From Fodinibius sp034521915 (GTDB lineage Bacteria > Bacteroidota > Rhodothermia > Balneolales > Balneolaceae), in NCBI RefSeq assembly GCF_034521915.1, contig NZ_JAXHLU010000015.1, positions 62,001-126,000 of the forward strand: 64,000 nucleotides of DNA, in the 5' to 3' direction. The notes under the pieces are model-generated. The model made no database searches, was not told where the DNA came from, and saw only the letters and a program-made list of their open reading frames with translations. Shown here in pieces: positions 47,001 through 54,821 of the stretch. Each line of letters starts with the position of its first letter. Position 1 is the stretch's first letter. Position numbers and translations under genes: made by a program.

Positions 47001-48304
47001 GTTCGCTACAAAGTGGATATGCGGGTACTTCGCCCCTGTATGATATGTTCGGACGTGACAGTGGAGAATATTCGCCCCCATTTTCGTATCGCACGGGATT
47101 TGCAAACGAAATTGGGCTCAATCGGCTGATTGATAATCCCAGCGAAACTTCCTCACTGCAGCTTCCATCAAATCGAAATTTAACGGATGATATTACCGTA
47201 CGGTCGCGGTTACAGCCTTTTGATAATTTAACTGTCGACTTATCCTGGAATTCGAAATGGAATGAAACGAATACCAAGTCGATCACCATCGATCCCAATC
47301 AAAACATAAGCACGGTGCGTTCACAAAATGGATCTATTTCCTCAAGTATTTGGGCTTTTGGCAGCGGGTACGAAGCCTTCTTCAAGAAACAGCTACGTAC
47401 TGCTTTTGATGATATTGGCGATAATACTGATATTACCGATCCTACCGGTAATAGCGATGGACGAACGGTATTGGGGCGAACGGCACTTCAGGAGGATTTC
47501 AGGCAGTCGTATCTTGCCTTTAGCCAGGGGGCTGTTGGTGACCGAAACTTTACACCTTTTCCATTGCCCGGTTGGCGCGTAACGTGGACGGGACTCGAAA
47601 AATTTATTCCCTATTTTGGTGATTTTATGTCCCGGGCATCAATATCACATAATTACAGCGGGACCTACCGTCTGGGATGGATTTTTAATGCTGATCAAAG
47701 CTTGTTGCCAGACATTTCGCTGGGTGCATATTCCGTTACCAATCGACGACCCGAGTTCGAGCCCCAAAGTATAAATATAGAAAAGCGATTTAGTCCTCTT
47801 GTTGGATTAAATTTAACCTGGGAATCAAATCTCCGCACGAATATTCAATATGAACAGAGCAAAGTAACGAGTCTGGCGCTGTCGAACTCAACGGTGATTG
47901 AGCGCCTATCCAGGGGATTCAAGCTGACGTTTGCCTATACCATACGAAATTTCAAAATTCCATTTTTCAAGCGATTGGATAACGCTGTGGATATTACCCT
48001 GAACGGAAGCTACATCGAAGACGAAGAAAAGAAATTTGAGCTCGATTCCGATCTTGATGAAGCGCTTGCTGCCGGACCGGATCAGATTATCAAAGATCCC
48101 GATCGAGCAGAGTTTTCAAGTACAGTAACAGGGGGACAGGCGCGCATCAACGGATCGGCCGTTATTGGATACCAGTTTTCACAGATGATACAGGCCAACT
48201 TTGAGTACAACTACAGCAAGCTTGTACCTAAAACTTCGGGTGTGTATGGTCGCACCGACCACGACATCCGGTTTAATATAGTGGTGTCGATTCGCTCGAA
48301 TTAG
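41084..48304 (+). CDS. sprA: Type IX secretion translocon protein SprA/Sov
   Basis: 2406 residues, close to the usual 2300-2500 for SprA. A signal peptide (FVLLFCLAAMVAGPEQGMAQ) is followed by the SprA N-terminal region with VNLSINGTANMNVGASI, LNIQGTIGDKLSIQTDWD and RNLGSRQALAVSFKYRDPQTG, then many beta-strand stretches of a giant outer-membrane barrel to the end. It forms the 36-strand translocon of the type IX system, which exports proteins across the outer membrane. The GTG at 41084 is the start. It is alone on its strand with a 237-base leader region. The plug lipoprotein gene is at 25183-26490. No other T9SS genes are present. Confidence 0.95.
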   Translation: MQLKAFNFSTFVLLFCLAAMVAGPEQGMAQVRQDSLRLTPAQPDTLPRLHKLPSISQPFPDMPPMLFYIQLPQEQTYVQRDSLGSYNSQRLLFEMPVASSVRMSFDHYAEESKQRHLKNNWQQLIQEQQTEDRRKEGLLDFNLDIPGGEESTFTTIFGKPEVNLSINGTANMNVGASIQKTENPEIPEDQRRQVDPTFEQSLKLNIQGTIGDKLSIQTDWDTERDFDFMNRLSIVYDGYEDEILQRLELGNVSMQTGNSLIRGGSALFGVKSVAQIGSLKLTSVLSQQEGDSKTETITGGAQEQEISIRPGDYESDKHFFLDFFTRQEYEDNVSNPQQQGQALQLTEVNVWVLRESSQSQEGERQAIALGDLGVVQNPDSTFMPPDEDQDIFNEDTLAQYRDPAQGVSAESFGVEATSFVEGYFVPLQEGADYSLDRNLGYISIKRNLGSRQALAVSFKYRDPQTGETISVGDVSQGGNDRMYLKLLRPQTVTTSNVLWDLMMKNVYSLGASNLTQDGLELDIKYTEQNVPSSSLPQRDQILLQDLGLDRVDQQGALNPDNKIDFSTMVLEPSTGTLVFPYLEPFGSRIEQLLTETGTPPDRISDLTFDELYNEKKVNANQSSKNSFYRIQGSSKGSISSSYSLGYSLVEGSVKVFANGRELQEGTDYAVDYSIGSITILNEQYLRRGQEIKIEYENNQLTQIGKKSFTGLRAEYQFTDNISLGSTYFKLKERPLQDKIRIGDEPVNNSVIGVDANAHFDTPWLTRMIDQIPLLQTKENSSFTLSGEFAHLSPGVSQTSAVNDAIENDRLFEDEENGLSFIDDFEGSDIGLSFMNPGRWNLAAAPAAVPGYGPDEMFFEENPPENPSTNIADKIARSDLRGTFAWYSIPQNIDQILGGVNFTPETEQVRVTDVFPNRDVLTEENFINTLDIYFDPTKRGPYNYNENLRTLLEDEPERTWSGMTTTLPSGQEDLTQNNIEFLEFWVQSVLPNGRSPSAQDLQDYEGKIYIDIGVVSEDVIPNFKTNTEDGLVRRPQDLQEDNISGQSRSYIPTPLPAPEGQFSNDTRELSDVGLDGAPNEDGIDNKNEQNLFSGFIESMASEYGIASDEYEQIVDDPSNDDYVYYGESEAGNGDFQERFSRMYGYHDGNTPPNEGEKRAVTNKPDTEGLITPSIVEQNNAYFQYEIDWNPADFSELEPGSEGTFIVDKVDGANQQDRWYQVRLPLEDWVRKVGGIENFQNISYIRVWLSGYEKPFTLRFATFELVGSQWRPAENVDQQQGTTQGEFNISSVNIEENSQRRPIPYRQPEGAIRAVNRDRQRQTIANEQSITMNVENLGPGELKMMKRVYPGGLNMINYSNVRMFVHGEGYDNRGDAELVVRFGTDLTNNYYEYRQPVSPSDPNYPYSTKQLSEMSEAEREMEAEEVWLYEENSMNILLRAFNELKQLRDQQGVESNTVFERGDLLEDAPPGVVIGVKGNPSLDRVGEIGMGIQNPFDPQNPDEGGIASLDGQFWFNELRVSGFDNKSGWAANARAEMKLADFATVNANFNRETDGFGALNSRLGQRRMSNVQAYDLNSTVNMHKFIPDRFGWNIPVSLSTRRSSSTPRYLPNQGDVRLSEFKNAVQARDDISETQKQEIIDQRVRESQTVTESYSINVSNLSKSRSQSSLAEYTLDKTTVNYVYNVTERRNPQYQQQDNWNYSGSVRYNYSFPQTKVFRPLGFLGEVPLIHPLAGIKLGYTPASINASVGMDREYDEQLRRITDPEFENSLQQSHSFTYDTEFGFGYNLTPSIKTTFRSRTVFDLSRAGIEEAGPGNPMADSTQYSVRPSFDVLSDLVFDTLSSRRSNYQESYTAGWQPQLNRVSALDWINYSANYSGGYQWRNSPRGSDLGANVSNNFSLNQTLDFNIRSLLNGMDWYRNLQNNGGRNNRSSADTTEGFSEAQLGKTLGSIGKKAVGAILSIRSLDFSFNISQSSLQSGYAGTSPLYDMFGRDSGEYSPPFSYRTGFANEIGLNRLIDNPSETSSLQLPSNRNLTDDITVRSRLQPFDNLTVDLSWNSKWNETNTKSITIDPNQNISTVRSQNGSISSSIWAFGSGYEAFFKKQLRTAFDDIGDNTDITDPTGNSDGRTVLGRTALQEDFRQSYLAFSQGAVGDRNFTPFPLPGWRVTWTGLEKFIPYFGDFMSRASISHNYSGTYRLGWIFNADQSLLPDISLGAYSVTNRRPEFEPQSINIEKRFSPLVGLNLTWESNLRTNIQYEQSKVTSLALSNSTVIERLSRGFKLTFAYTIRNFKIPFFKRLDNAVDITLNGSYIEDEEKKFELDSDLDEALAAGPDQIIKDPDRAEFSSTVTGGQARINGSAVIGYQFSQMIQANFEYNYSKLVPKTSGVYGRTDHDIRFNIVVSIRSN

Positions 48305-48338
48305 AATGTTAAAGAATCCGCCAAGTTTTTTACCGACA

Positions 48339-48371
48339 AAGATTCCTAAAGTTATAAACTTTAGGAATCTT
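48339..48371. terminator. Perfect 15-bp hairpin between sprA and lnt
   Basis: AAGATTCCTAAAGTT (48339-48353) pairs perfectly with AACTTTAGGAATCTT (48357-48371) around a 3-base loop. It lies between convergent sprA and lnt and ends just before the lnt stop. It probably terminates from both sides. Confidence 0.8.
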
Positions 48372-48373
48372 GT

Positions 48374-49942
48374 TTATTTAGTTTGCTTGCGGAATGAGAT
48401 TCCAATTCCGAGAGTAGATAGAAACATCATCAAATAGGGCAGCCAATCCCCGAAGCGAGTATACAAAGTTTGGGATGTAAGGACAGGCACCTCATAATTA
48501 AAAGCAGTAGTTTTCCAGTAGGGAGTTTCCACTTTTATGGAGCCATCCGGCGCGATAATGCCCGAAATGCCGTTGTTGGCGCTGCGCACAATCCATCGAT
48601 CGAATTCAATGGCACGCAGACGTGCGTAGGCGAAATGCTGCTCGTGTCCGCTGGTATTGCCCCACCAGCCGTCGTTGGTAATGATGGTCAGGTAGCCGGC
48701 CCCATTGCGCACGTAATTGAGAATCCAGTTGGGGAATACCGAATCGTAGCAGATTAGTGCTGGCGTTGCGGTACCATTGACCGAAAACTGGTCGGCTGTA
48801 TAGCCTTTGCCATAATTTTGAATCTTATTCCAATTCACTAATCCAAAGAAATCTATTGCATCTAAAAAGTGGACAAACGGTATGCGCTCAACGATGGGTA
48901 CTAAATTGTGTTTACGATACACCTCCATCTGTTTGTTTGGATAAAATCCGAGTGCGGCATTGAAGACCAAGTAGGCACCGCGCTGACTGGTGCGGGGCAG
49001 GGCAGGAACGTCATCCTCATAAAATTCAAAAAAGGTAGCGCCGGTAATGAGTGTAGCATCCCTTTTATTGGCATAGTTGGTAAGCTGTTGTTTAGTCCGG
49101 TCAGAAAAATTTCGATACCCATCAATATTCAAAATTTGATTCTGAACCGCATTCTCGGGCCAGACGATGAGCCGGGTATTTTGAGTGATTACGGAGTCTG
49201 TCAGCGACAGAAGGTGATTATTTGCTTGTTGTGCACTCTCGAATCCACCATTGGGCTCATAGGAGTCGAAATTGGGTTGGACGACCACTACTTCATGGGT
49301 CTGTTCGGGTTCTGTCTCGCTTCCCAATAAGGAAATCGAAATAGACCAAATGGGGAATATTAGCAGTACTGTTATAAGGGCAAATTTTGTCGAATACTTG
49401 GGCTTTTGCAGGTATTGGTAACCGAGGGCAGTGGTAAAAATCACCCAGAAAGAAATACCCCAGTAGCCGGTTACGGAGATATATTGCACTAACTGAGGTA
49501 CGTTTGCCCATGCATTGCCCACAGCAAGCCACGGCCAGGCCAGATCCCAGAGGTGATGCAGATATTCATAGCTTAGCCAAAATGCTGTCTGCAACAGGGC
49601 GATAAACCAAGGCGGTAGGCTTTGTTGCTGTACTTTATACTGCAACATCACGGGGATAGTCATTACCGCGGCATTGGCCAGTATTGCAGCGACTCCGCCG
49701 GCAACGGTTGCCATCACCAGCCAGTAGGTGGTAATGATATTCCAGATCAGGAAAGCCGGATAGACTTTGTAAGCCGCTTCGCGGGCAGAGTCAGATAAAT
49801 CAATAATACGAAAGACGAGCAGAAATGCTACGAAGATAAGAAAGGGCAGGGGCACCGGAGGATAGCTTAACCCCAGCAGGATTCCCGCCGCAATGCTTAA
49901 CGTCCAGCTATTATCCCAGAATTGTCGAATTGAGTTTTTCAT
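48374..49942 (-). CDS. lnt: Apolipoprotein N-acyltransferase
   Basis: 522 residues. Several N-terminal membrane segments are followed by a periplasmic nitrilase domain. Catalytic residues appear as VWPENAV (Glu), the Lys in YRKHNLVPIVERIP and the Cys in LICYDSVFPNW, and NDGWWGNTSGHEQHF is the classic Lnt pattern. It adds the third acyl chain to lipoproteins, matching the several lipoproteins predicted in this window. rsmI precedes it with a 4-base ATGA overlap. Confidence 0.93.
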   Translation of the reverse strand: MKNSIRQFWDNSWTLSIAAGILLGLSYPPVPLPFLIFVAFLLVFRIIDLSDSAREAAYKVYPAFLIWNIITTYWLVMATVAGGVAAILANAAVMTIPVMLQYKVQQQSLPPWFIALLQTAFWLSYEYLHHLWDLAWPWLAVGNAWANVPQLVQYISVTGYWGISFWVIFTTALGYQYLQKPKYSTKFALITVLLIFPIWSISISLLGSETEPEQTHEVVVVQPNFDSYEPNGGFESAQQANNHLLSLTDSVITQNTRLIVWPENAVQNQILNIDGYRNFSDRTKQQLTNYANKRDATLITGATFFEFYEDDVPALPRTSQRGAYLVFNAALGFYPNKQMEVYRKHNLVPIVERIPFVHFLDAIDFFGLVNWNKIQNYGKGYTADQFSVNGTATPALICYDSVFPNWILNYVRNGAGYLTIITNDGWWGNTSGHEQHFAYARLRAIEFDRWIVRSANNGISGIIAPDGSIKVETPYWKTTAFNYEVPVLTSQTLYTRFGDWLPYLMMFLSTLGIGISFRKQTK

Positions 49943-50622
49943 TCGCTGTAATCTTTTGGAGCAATAATAACGACAATTTCTCCTTTTATGTCATCTCGGA
50001 GCTGAAAGGTATCGTAGACCGATTTTATGGATCCGCGAACTATTTCCTCAAATTTTTTAGTGAGTTCGCGGCAGACCGCCATCATACGTTGATCGCCCAT
50101 ATATTTTCTAAGTTCTTCGAGCAGTTTCATCAGGCGGTGAGGACTTTCATAAAGCACAATGCTGCGCTCTTCTTCCACCAGTTGTTTGAGCTGTTTTTGA
50201 CGCCCCTTTTTTTGCGGTAGAAAACCCTCGAAAACATATTTATCACAGGGTAATCCGCTTGCAACCAAGGCTGTTGTGGCGGCATCCGGACCGGGAATCA
50301 CCGAAACTGAATGTCCGGCCTGATGAGCGGCGCGAACTGCCAGAAATCCCGGATCAGAAATTCCCGGCATACCGGCATCAGAAATAATAGCTACATTTTG
50401 TCGGGCATCTAATATATTGAGCAGGTGCTCTACTTTCTGATGCTCGTTATGTGCATGAAAGGCAAAGGTATTCGCATCTATCCCCATCTTATTGAGCAGT
50501 ACGCCCGAGGTTCGCGTATCTTCACAGGCGATGTAGGAAACAGACTTAAGTGTTTTGATAGCTCTCTCGGAGATGTCCTCGAGATTTCCAATGGGCGTTG
50601 CAACAATATAGAGAGTACTCAA
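49939..50622 (-). CDS. rsmI: 16S rRNA (cytidine-1402-2'-O)-methyltransferase
   Basis: 227 residues. It begins TLYIVATPIGNLEDIS and has CEDTRTSGVLL, ISDAGMPGISDPGF, SVIPGPDAATTALVASGLP, FEGFLPQKKGRQ and LYESPHR, the ordered signatures of the RsmI tetrapyrrole-methylase fold. It 2'-O-methylates C1402 of 16S rRNA. At 227 residues it is a little shorter than E. coli RsmI (286) because the C-terminal extension is missing, as is common in this group. It is coupled to lnt by ATGA overlap. Confidence 0.94.
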   Translation of the reverse strand: MSTLYIVATPIGNLEDISERAIKTLKSVSYIACEDTRTSGVLLNKMGIDANTFAFHAHNEHQKVEHLLNILDARQNVAIISDAGMPGISDPGFLAVRAAHQAGHSVSVIPGPDAATTALVASGLPCDKYVFEGFLPQKKGRQKQLKQLVEEERSIVLYESPHRLMKLLEELRKYMGDQRMMAVCRELTKKFEEIVRGSIKSVYDTFQLRDDIKGEIVVIIAPKDYSE

Positions 50623-50835
50623 CAGTTGTAGGTTTTTAAGGTTTTCGGGTTTTAAATCCCACCAAAAGTAACAAAAACTTATTAACTATTTCGACTGGCT
50701 ATGGTAATTAAGCAAGCTGAAATTAAGGCGGAAAAAGACTATACTTAGTTGCGTTAGAAAATGAATGATAATTGAGGAATTTTATGTTATCAACTCTATT
50801 AGAATTCATCAAATAAATAGATTAACAATATTATT

Positions 50836-51228
50836 ATGACAGATTTTAGTCCATCAGGTATTAATCACATTACTATTCGAGTGAACGATATTGAGCGCGC
50901 GGAGGAGTTTTATGGAGATGTTTTAGGATTTGAACTCCTCAGAAAAATGGGAAAAAGCATGGCGGTGTATCAGGTTGGCGAAGAGGATACGCTGGTGCTG
51001 GTTGAAGCAGAAACAAGCTACGATCCTGAATCTCGTGATTACCGGGTAGATCATTTTGGGTTTTACCTGGATTCTGAGGAGGAGGTTGACGAGATGGCAG
51101 ATTATTTCCGTGAAAAGGAAGTGTCTATATTAAGTGGACCGGCCAATCGTAAGCGGGGACGATTTGTATTTATATCCGATCCCGACGGCAATATGCTGGA
51201 GTTTTTCTACGAAGAAGATGACGAATAA
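50836..51228 (+). CDS. VOC (glyoxalase-like) family protein
   Basis: 130 residues in two beta-alpha-beta-beta-beta halves. It has GINHITIRVNDIERAEEFYGDVLGFELL at the start and SDPDGNMLEFFYEE at the end. The metal-ligand positions of VOC enzymes appear as the His of NHITI, the His of VDHFGFYLD and the terminal Glu of LEFF. The fold covers glyoxalases, dioxygenases and resistance proteins, and the substrate here cannot be told. It stands alone, with about 210 bases of AT-rich DNA upstream in which I see nothing. Confidence 0.85.
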   Translation: MTDFSPSGINHITIRVNDIERAEEFYGDVLGFELLRKMGKSMAVYQVGEEDTLVLVEAETSYDPESRDYRVDHFGFYLDSEEEVDEMADYFREKEVSILSGPANRKRGRFVFISDPDGNMLEFFYEEDDE

Positions 51229-51409
51229 ATATTGTGTTGGTGCGTTAGATACTAATACAAAAAGCTGACACTCTGAATCTTTGCTTCTATTGGAAATAGA
51301 ACTTACGTAACTTTGTCAGCAGGTTTAGAGGTATAGGGTGATGGCATGTTATTTGCATTCTTGCATCCTAAGGAATCAAAACAGAATTTAATTGTTAAGT
51401 TAGTTTCAC

Positions 51410-52012
51410 ATGAGCGAATCCAAAGAAAGAGTAACTGAAGAACAATCGGCTGAAAATGAGCAGTCGGCTGAGCAACAAAATGATAACACTGAGGAATTAT
51501 ATTCTCAGTATGAAGATTTTGAAGCAGACGAGTTGCGTGAATTGCTTGTAGCACGAGATCGGAAAGTACAGGAATTGGAAGAGGAACTTGCCGAAGCGAA
51601 AGACAATCACTTGCGTAAAGCTGCTGAGCTGGAGAATTATCGCAAGCGGGTACAGCGAGAGCGTTCGCAAGTGTATGAAACAGCCAAGGCCAATGCGCTG
51701 GATGATTTTTTGGAGATTAACGATGATCTGCAGCGCACGCTAAAGGCAGCTGAAGAGCTTGAGGTTAATGATACCCTGATGGATGGGGTAAATCTTGTAG
51801 CCAGCAAATTTAATGAAGTGCTCAACAAATACGGTGTGGAACGCATCGATGAGGAAGGTGTTCCGTTTAATGTAGATCTGCACGATGCCATGATGAGGCG
51901 AAAGCCCGAAGATGATAGCATTGGCAGTGATGTTGTTCTCAATGTTGTAGAAAGTGGCTATCGCATGGGCGATCGTACCATCCGTCACGCAAAAGTAATT
52001 GTAAGCGAATAA
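51410..52012 (+). CDS. grpE: Nucleotide exchange factor GrpE
   Basis: 200 residues. An acidic N-terminus rich in Glu, Gln and Asn is followed by a long coiled coil (LRELLVARDRKVQELEEEL...LRKAAELENYRKR) and the beta domain ending GYRMGDRTIRHAKVIVSE, the diagnostic GrpE tail. It releases ADP from DnaK. It sits 28 bases ahead of dnaJ. I saw no CIRCE element in the 180-base leader, and neither hrcA nor dnaK is adjacent. Confidence 0.95.
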   Translation: MSESKERVTEEQSAENEQSAEQQNDNTEELYSQYEDFEADELRELLVARDRKVQELEEELAEAKDNHLRKAAELENYRKRVQRERSQVYETAKANALDDFLEINDDLQRTLKAAEELEVNDTLMDGVNLVASKFNEVLNKYGVERIDEEGVPFNVDLHDAMMRRKPEDDSIGSDVVLNVVESGYRMGDRTIRHAKVIVSE

Positions 52013-52040
52013 AATTTTTAAAGGTTAGTTAGTTCAATAC

Positions 52041-53195
52041 ATGTCTAAGTTAGACTATTACGACGTACTCGGTGTAAGCAAAGATGCATCTGAAGATGAA
52101 ATTAAAAAAGCCTACCGCAAGAAAGCGATGAAGTTTCACCCGGATCGTAATTCTGATGATCCGGAATCGGAACGAAAATTTAAGGAAGCTTCGGAAGCTT
52201 ATGAAGTGTTAGGGGATGAACAAAAACGTAAGCAGTACGATCAATTTGGCCATCGCGGTGTAAACGGCGGTGGATTTGGAGGCGGGGCCGCCGGATTTGA
52301 AGATATCGGCTTTGAGGATATTTTTAGCCGCTTCAGCGATATTTTTGGCGGTGATTTCGGTGGCGGACGAAGTCGTTCGCGTGGACGTCGTTCTTCGGGG
52401 CAGCCCGGGTCGGATATGAAGTTGCGCATACAGCTGTCGCTTGAAGAAATTGCTTTTGGCACTGAGAAGAAGCTAAAGGTCAAAAAGCAGATCAAATGTG
52501 ACGAGTGTAACGGTACCGGGGCAGAATCAGAAGAAGATTTCGAGATGTGCGGTACCTGCAATGGTACCGGTGAGGTGCGACAGGTTCGCAAAACGATGCT
52601 CGGTCAGATGGTAAATGTACAGCCGTGCCCCGAATGCCGTGGCGAGGGACGCATTATCCGTAACAAATGTTCAAAATGTAATGGCGAAGGTCGCTATCAA
52701 GGCGAAAAAACCGTTAAGGTAAATGTTCCGTCAGGCGTATCCGAAGGCAACTACATAACGCTGCGCGGAAAAGGGAATGCCGGTAAACGCGGCGGAGAAG
52801 CGGGATCGCTGGTTGTATTGATCGAAGAGAAAGAGCACGAACATTTTGAGCGGGACGGAAACGATATTTATTACGATCTGGTGCTGAGTGTGCCCGATGC
52901 TGTTCTGGGTACCGAAGTTGAAGTGCCGACACTTAAAGGCAAGGCAAAAATCAACATTGAGCCAGGTATTCAGCCGGGCAAACTGTTGCGAATGAGCGAA
53001 AAAGGCATTCACGGGCTTAATCGCTCGGGAATTGGCGATCAATATGTGAGAGTGAATGTTTATATCCCGAAAAATCTCTCCGATGAAGAGCGCGAGCACA
53101 TAAAAGCGCTTAGAGGCAAGGATCATTTTAAAGCATCAAACAAAGAAGATGACGGCAAGGGATTCTTCTCTAAAATAAAAGATGTGTTTACGTAG
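52041..53195 (+). CDS. dnaJ: Chaperone protein DnaJ
   Basis: 384 residues. The J domain is at 1-70 with FHPDRNS (HPD motif). A Gly/Phe-rich region follows, and the zinc-finger domain has four CxxCxGxG repeats (CDECNGTG, CGTCNGTG, CPECRGEG, CSKCNGEG). The C-terminal domains run to residue 384. It delivers substrates to DnaK. It lies directly after grpE, and no dnaK is present in the window. Confidence 0.97.
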   Translation: MSKLDYYDVLGVSKDASEDEIKKAYRKKAMKFHPDRNSDDPESERKFKEASEAYEVLGDEQKRKQYDQFGHRGVNGGGFGGGAAGFEDIGFEDIFSRFSDIFGGDFGGGRSRSRGRRSSGQPGSDMKLRIQLSLEEIAFGTEKKLKVKKQIKCDECNGTGAESEEDFEMCGTCNGTGEVRQVRKTMLGQMVNVQPCPECRGEGRIIRNKCSKCNGEGRYQGEKTVKVNVPSGVSEGNYITLRGKGNAGKRGGEAGSLVVLIEEKEHEHFERDGNDIYYDLVLSVPDAVLGTEVEVPTLKGKAKINIEPGIQPGKLLRMSEKGIHGLNRSGIGDQYVRVNVYIPKNLSDEEREHIKALRGKDHFKASNKEDDGKGFFSKIKDVFT

Positions 53196-53256
53196 GATAT
53201 AGCTTATTGTGTATTTCGTAGGGTTTTAATATATATTTTCTACGCAAAGCAATATT

Positions 53257-54129
53257 TCACTTTTCGCTCATCCATTCATCAAAAGCTTTTGCAAATCGTA
53301 TTGGTGATTCCGGATCCATGTTGAAGTAGAGCGATGGCTCGATGAGTTCTAGCTCCATCAGAGCAAAGGTATTTTCTGTTGTGCGGACGTAATCGGCGCG
53401 TGTATAGAGTGGTTCGGGCTGGATCATATCACGCATGGTACGTGCAACATCTATTAGCTCTTTTTCCGGTTCAACCAACGTTAACCTGCCACCGTGTTCT
53501 TCCTGTACGCGAAAGTCGTTGGTTTTGGGCGTTTTTAGAATGGTGTGGCTGTAGGTATCTCCAAAAAAGAAGACTGAAAATTCGCCCTCCTTAGTGATAT
53601 AATCCATAAATGGCTGCACTAAAAAGGGTCGATTGTTGAAAATGGTTTTCAGATCGTCAACAAAGATGTCATAGTTCGATTTATGAATACGAAATGTATC
53701 ATCAGCACCGGCACTGATGGTCGGTTTAATCACGATCTCTTCTGATTTTAAATCAGAAAAAACAGAAGGGAACAGATCTGAATGAAAGGACTGATACCAC
53801 TGGCTTGGGACAATCTCAATGCCGCTGGATTCAAGATCACGGAGGTAGGTTTTATCAATATTCCATTTAACGATTTCAAGACTGTTTTCGAGCACTGCAT
53901 CCGATTGTTCGATCTCGGTCAATACATCCAAAAAAGCCTGAGGGTCTTTTTGATAGTCCCACGGACTGCGGATAATGACAGCATCATAGGTATTCCAATC
54001 CACATTATTGCTACGCCAGGAAACCTCCTCGGCATGCCACCCCAACTCTTTGAGTGGCTCAAAGAGCAGATGATCATATACTTCAAAATCATCGAGGTTA
54101 TCCATCGAAAGAAAGGCGCAGTTTTTCAT
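53257..54129 (-). CDS. ATP-grasp family protein of unknown substrate
   Basis: 290 residues. The start is MKNCAFLSMDNLDDFEVYDH, then DAVIIRSPWDYQKDP and NIDKTYLRDLESSGIEIVPS. The ATP-binding part has IVIKPTISAGADDTFRI, PFLVQPFMDYITKEGEFSVFFFG and the metal-binding MELELIEPSLYFN. This matches the RimK/glutathione-synthetase-like ATP-grasp group, which ligates a carboxylate to an amine or thiol. The substrate is unknown. It is separated by 86 bases from the methyltransferase upstream, and no peptide precursor is visible. Confidence 0.75.
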   Translation of the reverse strand: MKNCAFLSMDNLDDFEVYDHLLFEPLKELGWHAEEVSWRSNNVDWNTYDAVIIRSPWDYQKDPQAFLDVLTEIEQSDAVLENSLEIVKWNIDKTYLRDLESSGIEIVPSQWYQSFHSDLFPSVFSDLKSEEIVIKPTISAGADDTFRIHKSNYDIFVDDLKTIFNNRPFLVQPFMDYITKEGEFSVFFFGDTYSHTILKTPKTNDFRVQEEHGGRLTLVEPEKELIDVARTMRDMIQPEPLYTRADYVRTTENTFALMELELIEPSLYFNMDPESPIRFAKAFDEWMSEK

Positions 54130-54215
54130 CGTAGTTTGAATTATTGTCGTTTAAATTTGCGCTAAAGATAGGGTACGATATTATCAGCACCAAGTTGATT
54201 GCTAATTGGTTCCTT

Positions 54216-54815
54216 CTATAGACATAAATTTCCAGTATCGCTAATCCAATTGTTGGACTTTTGAATATCAAAATTATTATTGGACAACATCTGCCGTAAT
54301 TTACCAAGCGAACGCGTGTTTATATATTCAGGGCTGGACCAGCGTATCAACGTGTTTAGTATTCTGAAGAATCCTTCTCGATTCCAATCCAGGATGTAGA
54401 GTTTTCCGCCCGGTTTAAGGAGTTTATAAAACCGATTCAAAACCTGATCCTGTTTTTCATAAAAGTGAAAAGAGTTCAGGCAGATAATTTTAGTAAAATA
54501 ATTCTGCGGATAGGAGAGATCCTGAACCTTCTGATTCTTAAAGCTGATTATGGGCTTGTCGGAAAACCGTTGGCGGGCAATAGAAAGCATTTCCTCGGAG
54601 GGATCATTAATCACAAAATATGTGAAAGAATAATTTTGGTCGACTAGGTTTTTGGCAAGTAATCCCGTACCACCACTGATATCCAAAATAACATCTGATG
54701 ATTCTATTACGATATGTTTGATTAGACTTTGGTGTGTGTGCTCGAGATACTTATGCCACTTTTGTTCATAATTTGCTGCTTTACGATTATAGTGGGTGAT
54801 GGTAGAGTCAGCCAA
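54216..54815 (-). CDS. Class I SAM-dependent methyltransferase
   Basis: 199 residues. Motif I is VILDISGGTGLLAKNLV (SAM-binding glycine loop), with NDPSEEMLSIARQRF, ICLNSFHFYEK and LKPGGKLYILDWNREGF downstream, the UbiE/COQ5-like arrangement. The C-terminal YINTRSLGKLRQMLSNNNFDIQ helix region is present. It begins with a TTG only 6 bases after the P-type ATPase stop, so it is probably in the same transcript as the metal ATPase. It does not show the clustered cysteines of ArsM. Substrate unknown. Confidence 0.8.
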   Translation of the reverse strand: MADSTITHYNRKAANYEQKWHKYLEHTHQSLIKHIVIESSDVILDISGGTGLLAKNLVDQNYSFTYFVINDPSEEMLSIARQRFSDKPIISFKNQKVQDLSYPQNYFTKIICLNSFHFYEKQDQVLNRFYKLLKPGGKLYILDWNREGFFRILNTLIRWSSPEYINTRSLGKLRQMLSNNNFDIQKSNNWISDTGNLCL

Positions 54816-54821
54816 AGCAAC

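Noticed and set aside
51229..51409. CIRCE or heat-shock operator ahead of grpE
   Set aside because: No TTAGCACTC/GAGTGCTAA inverted repeat is present in the leader.
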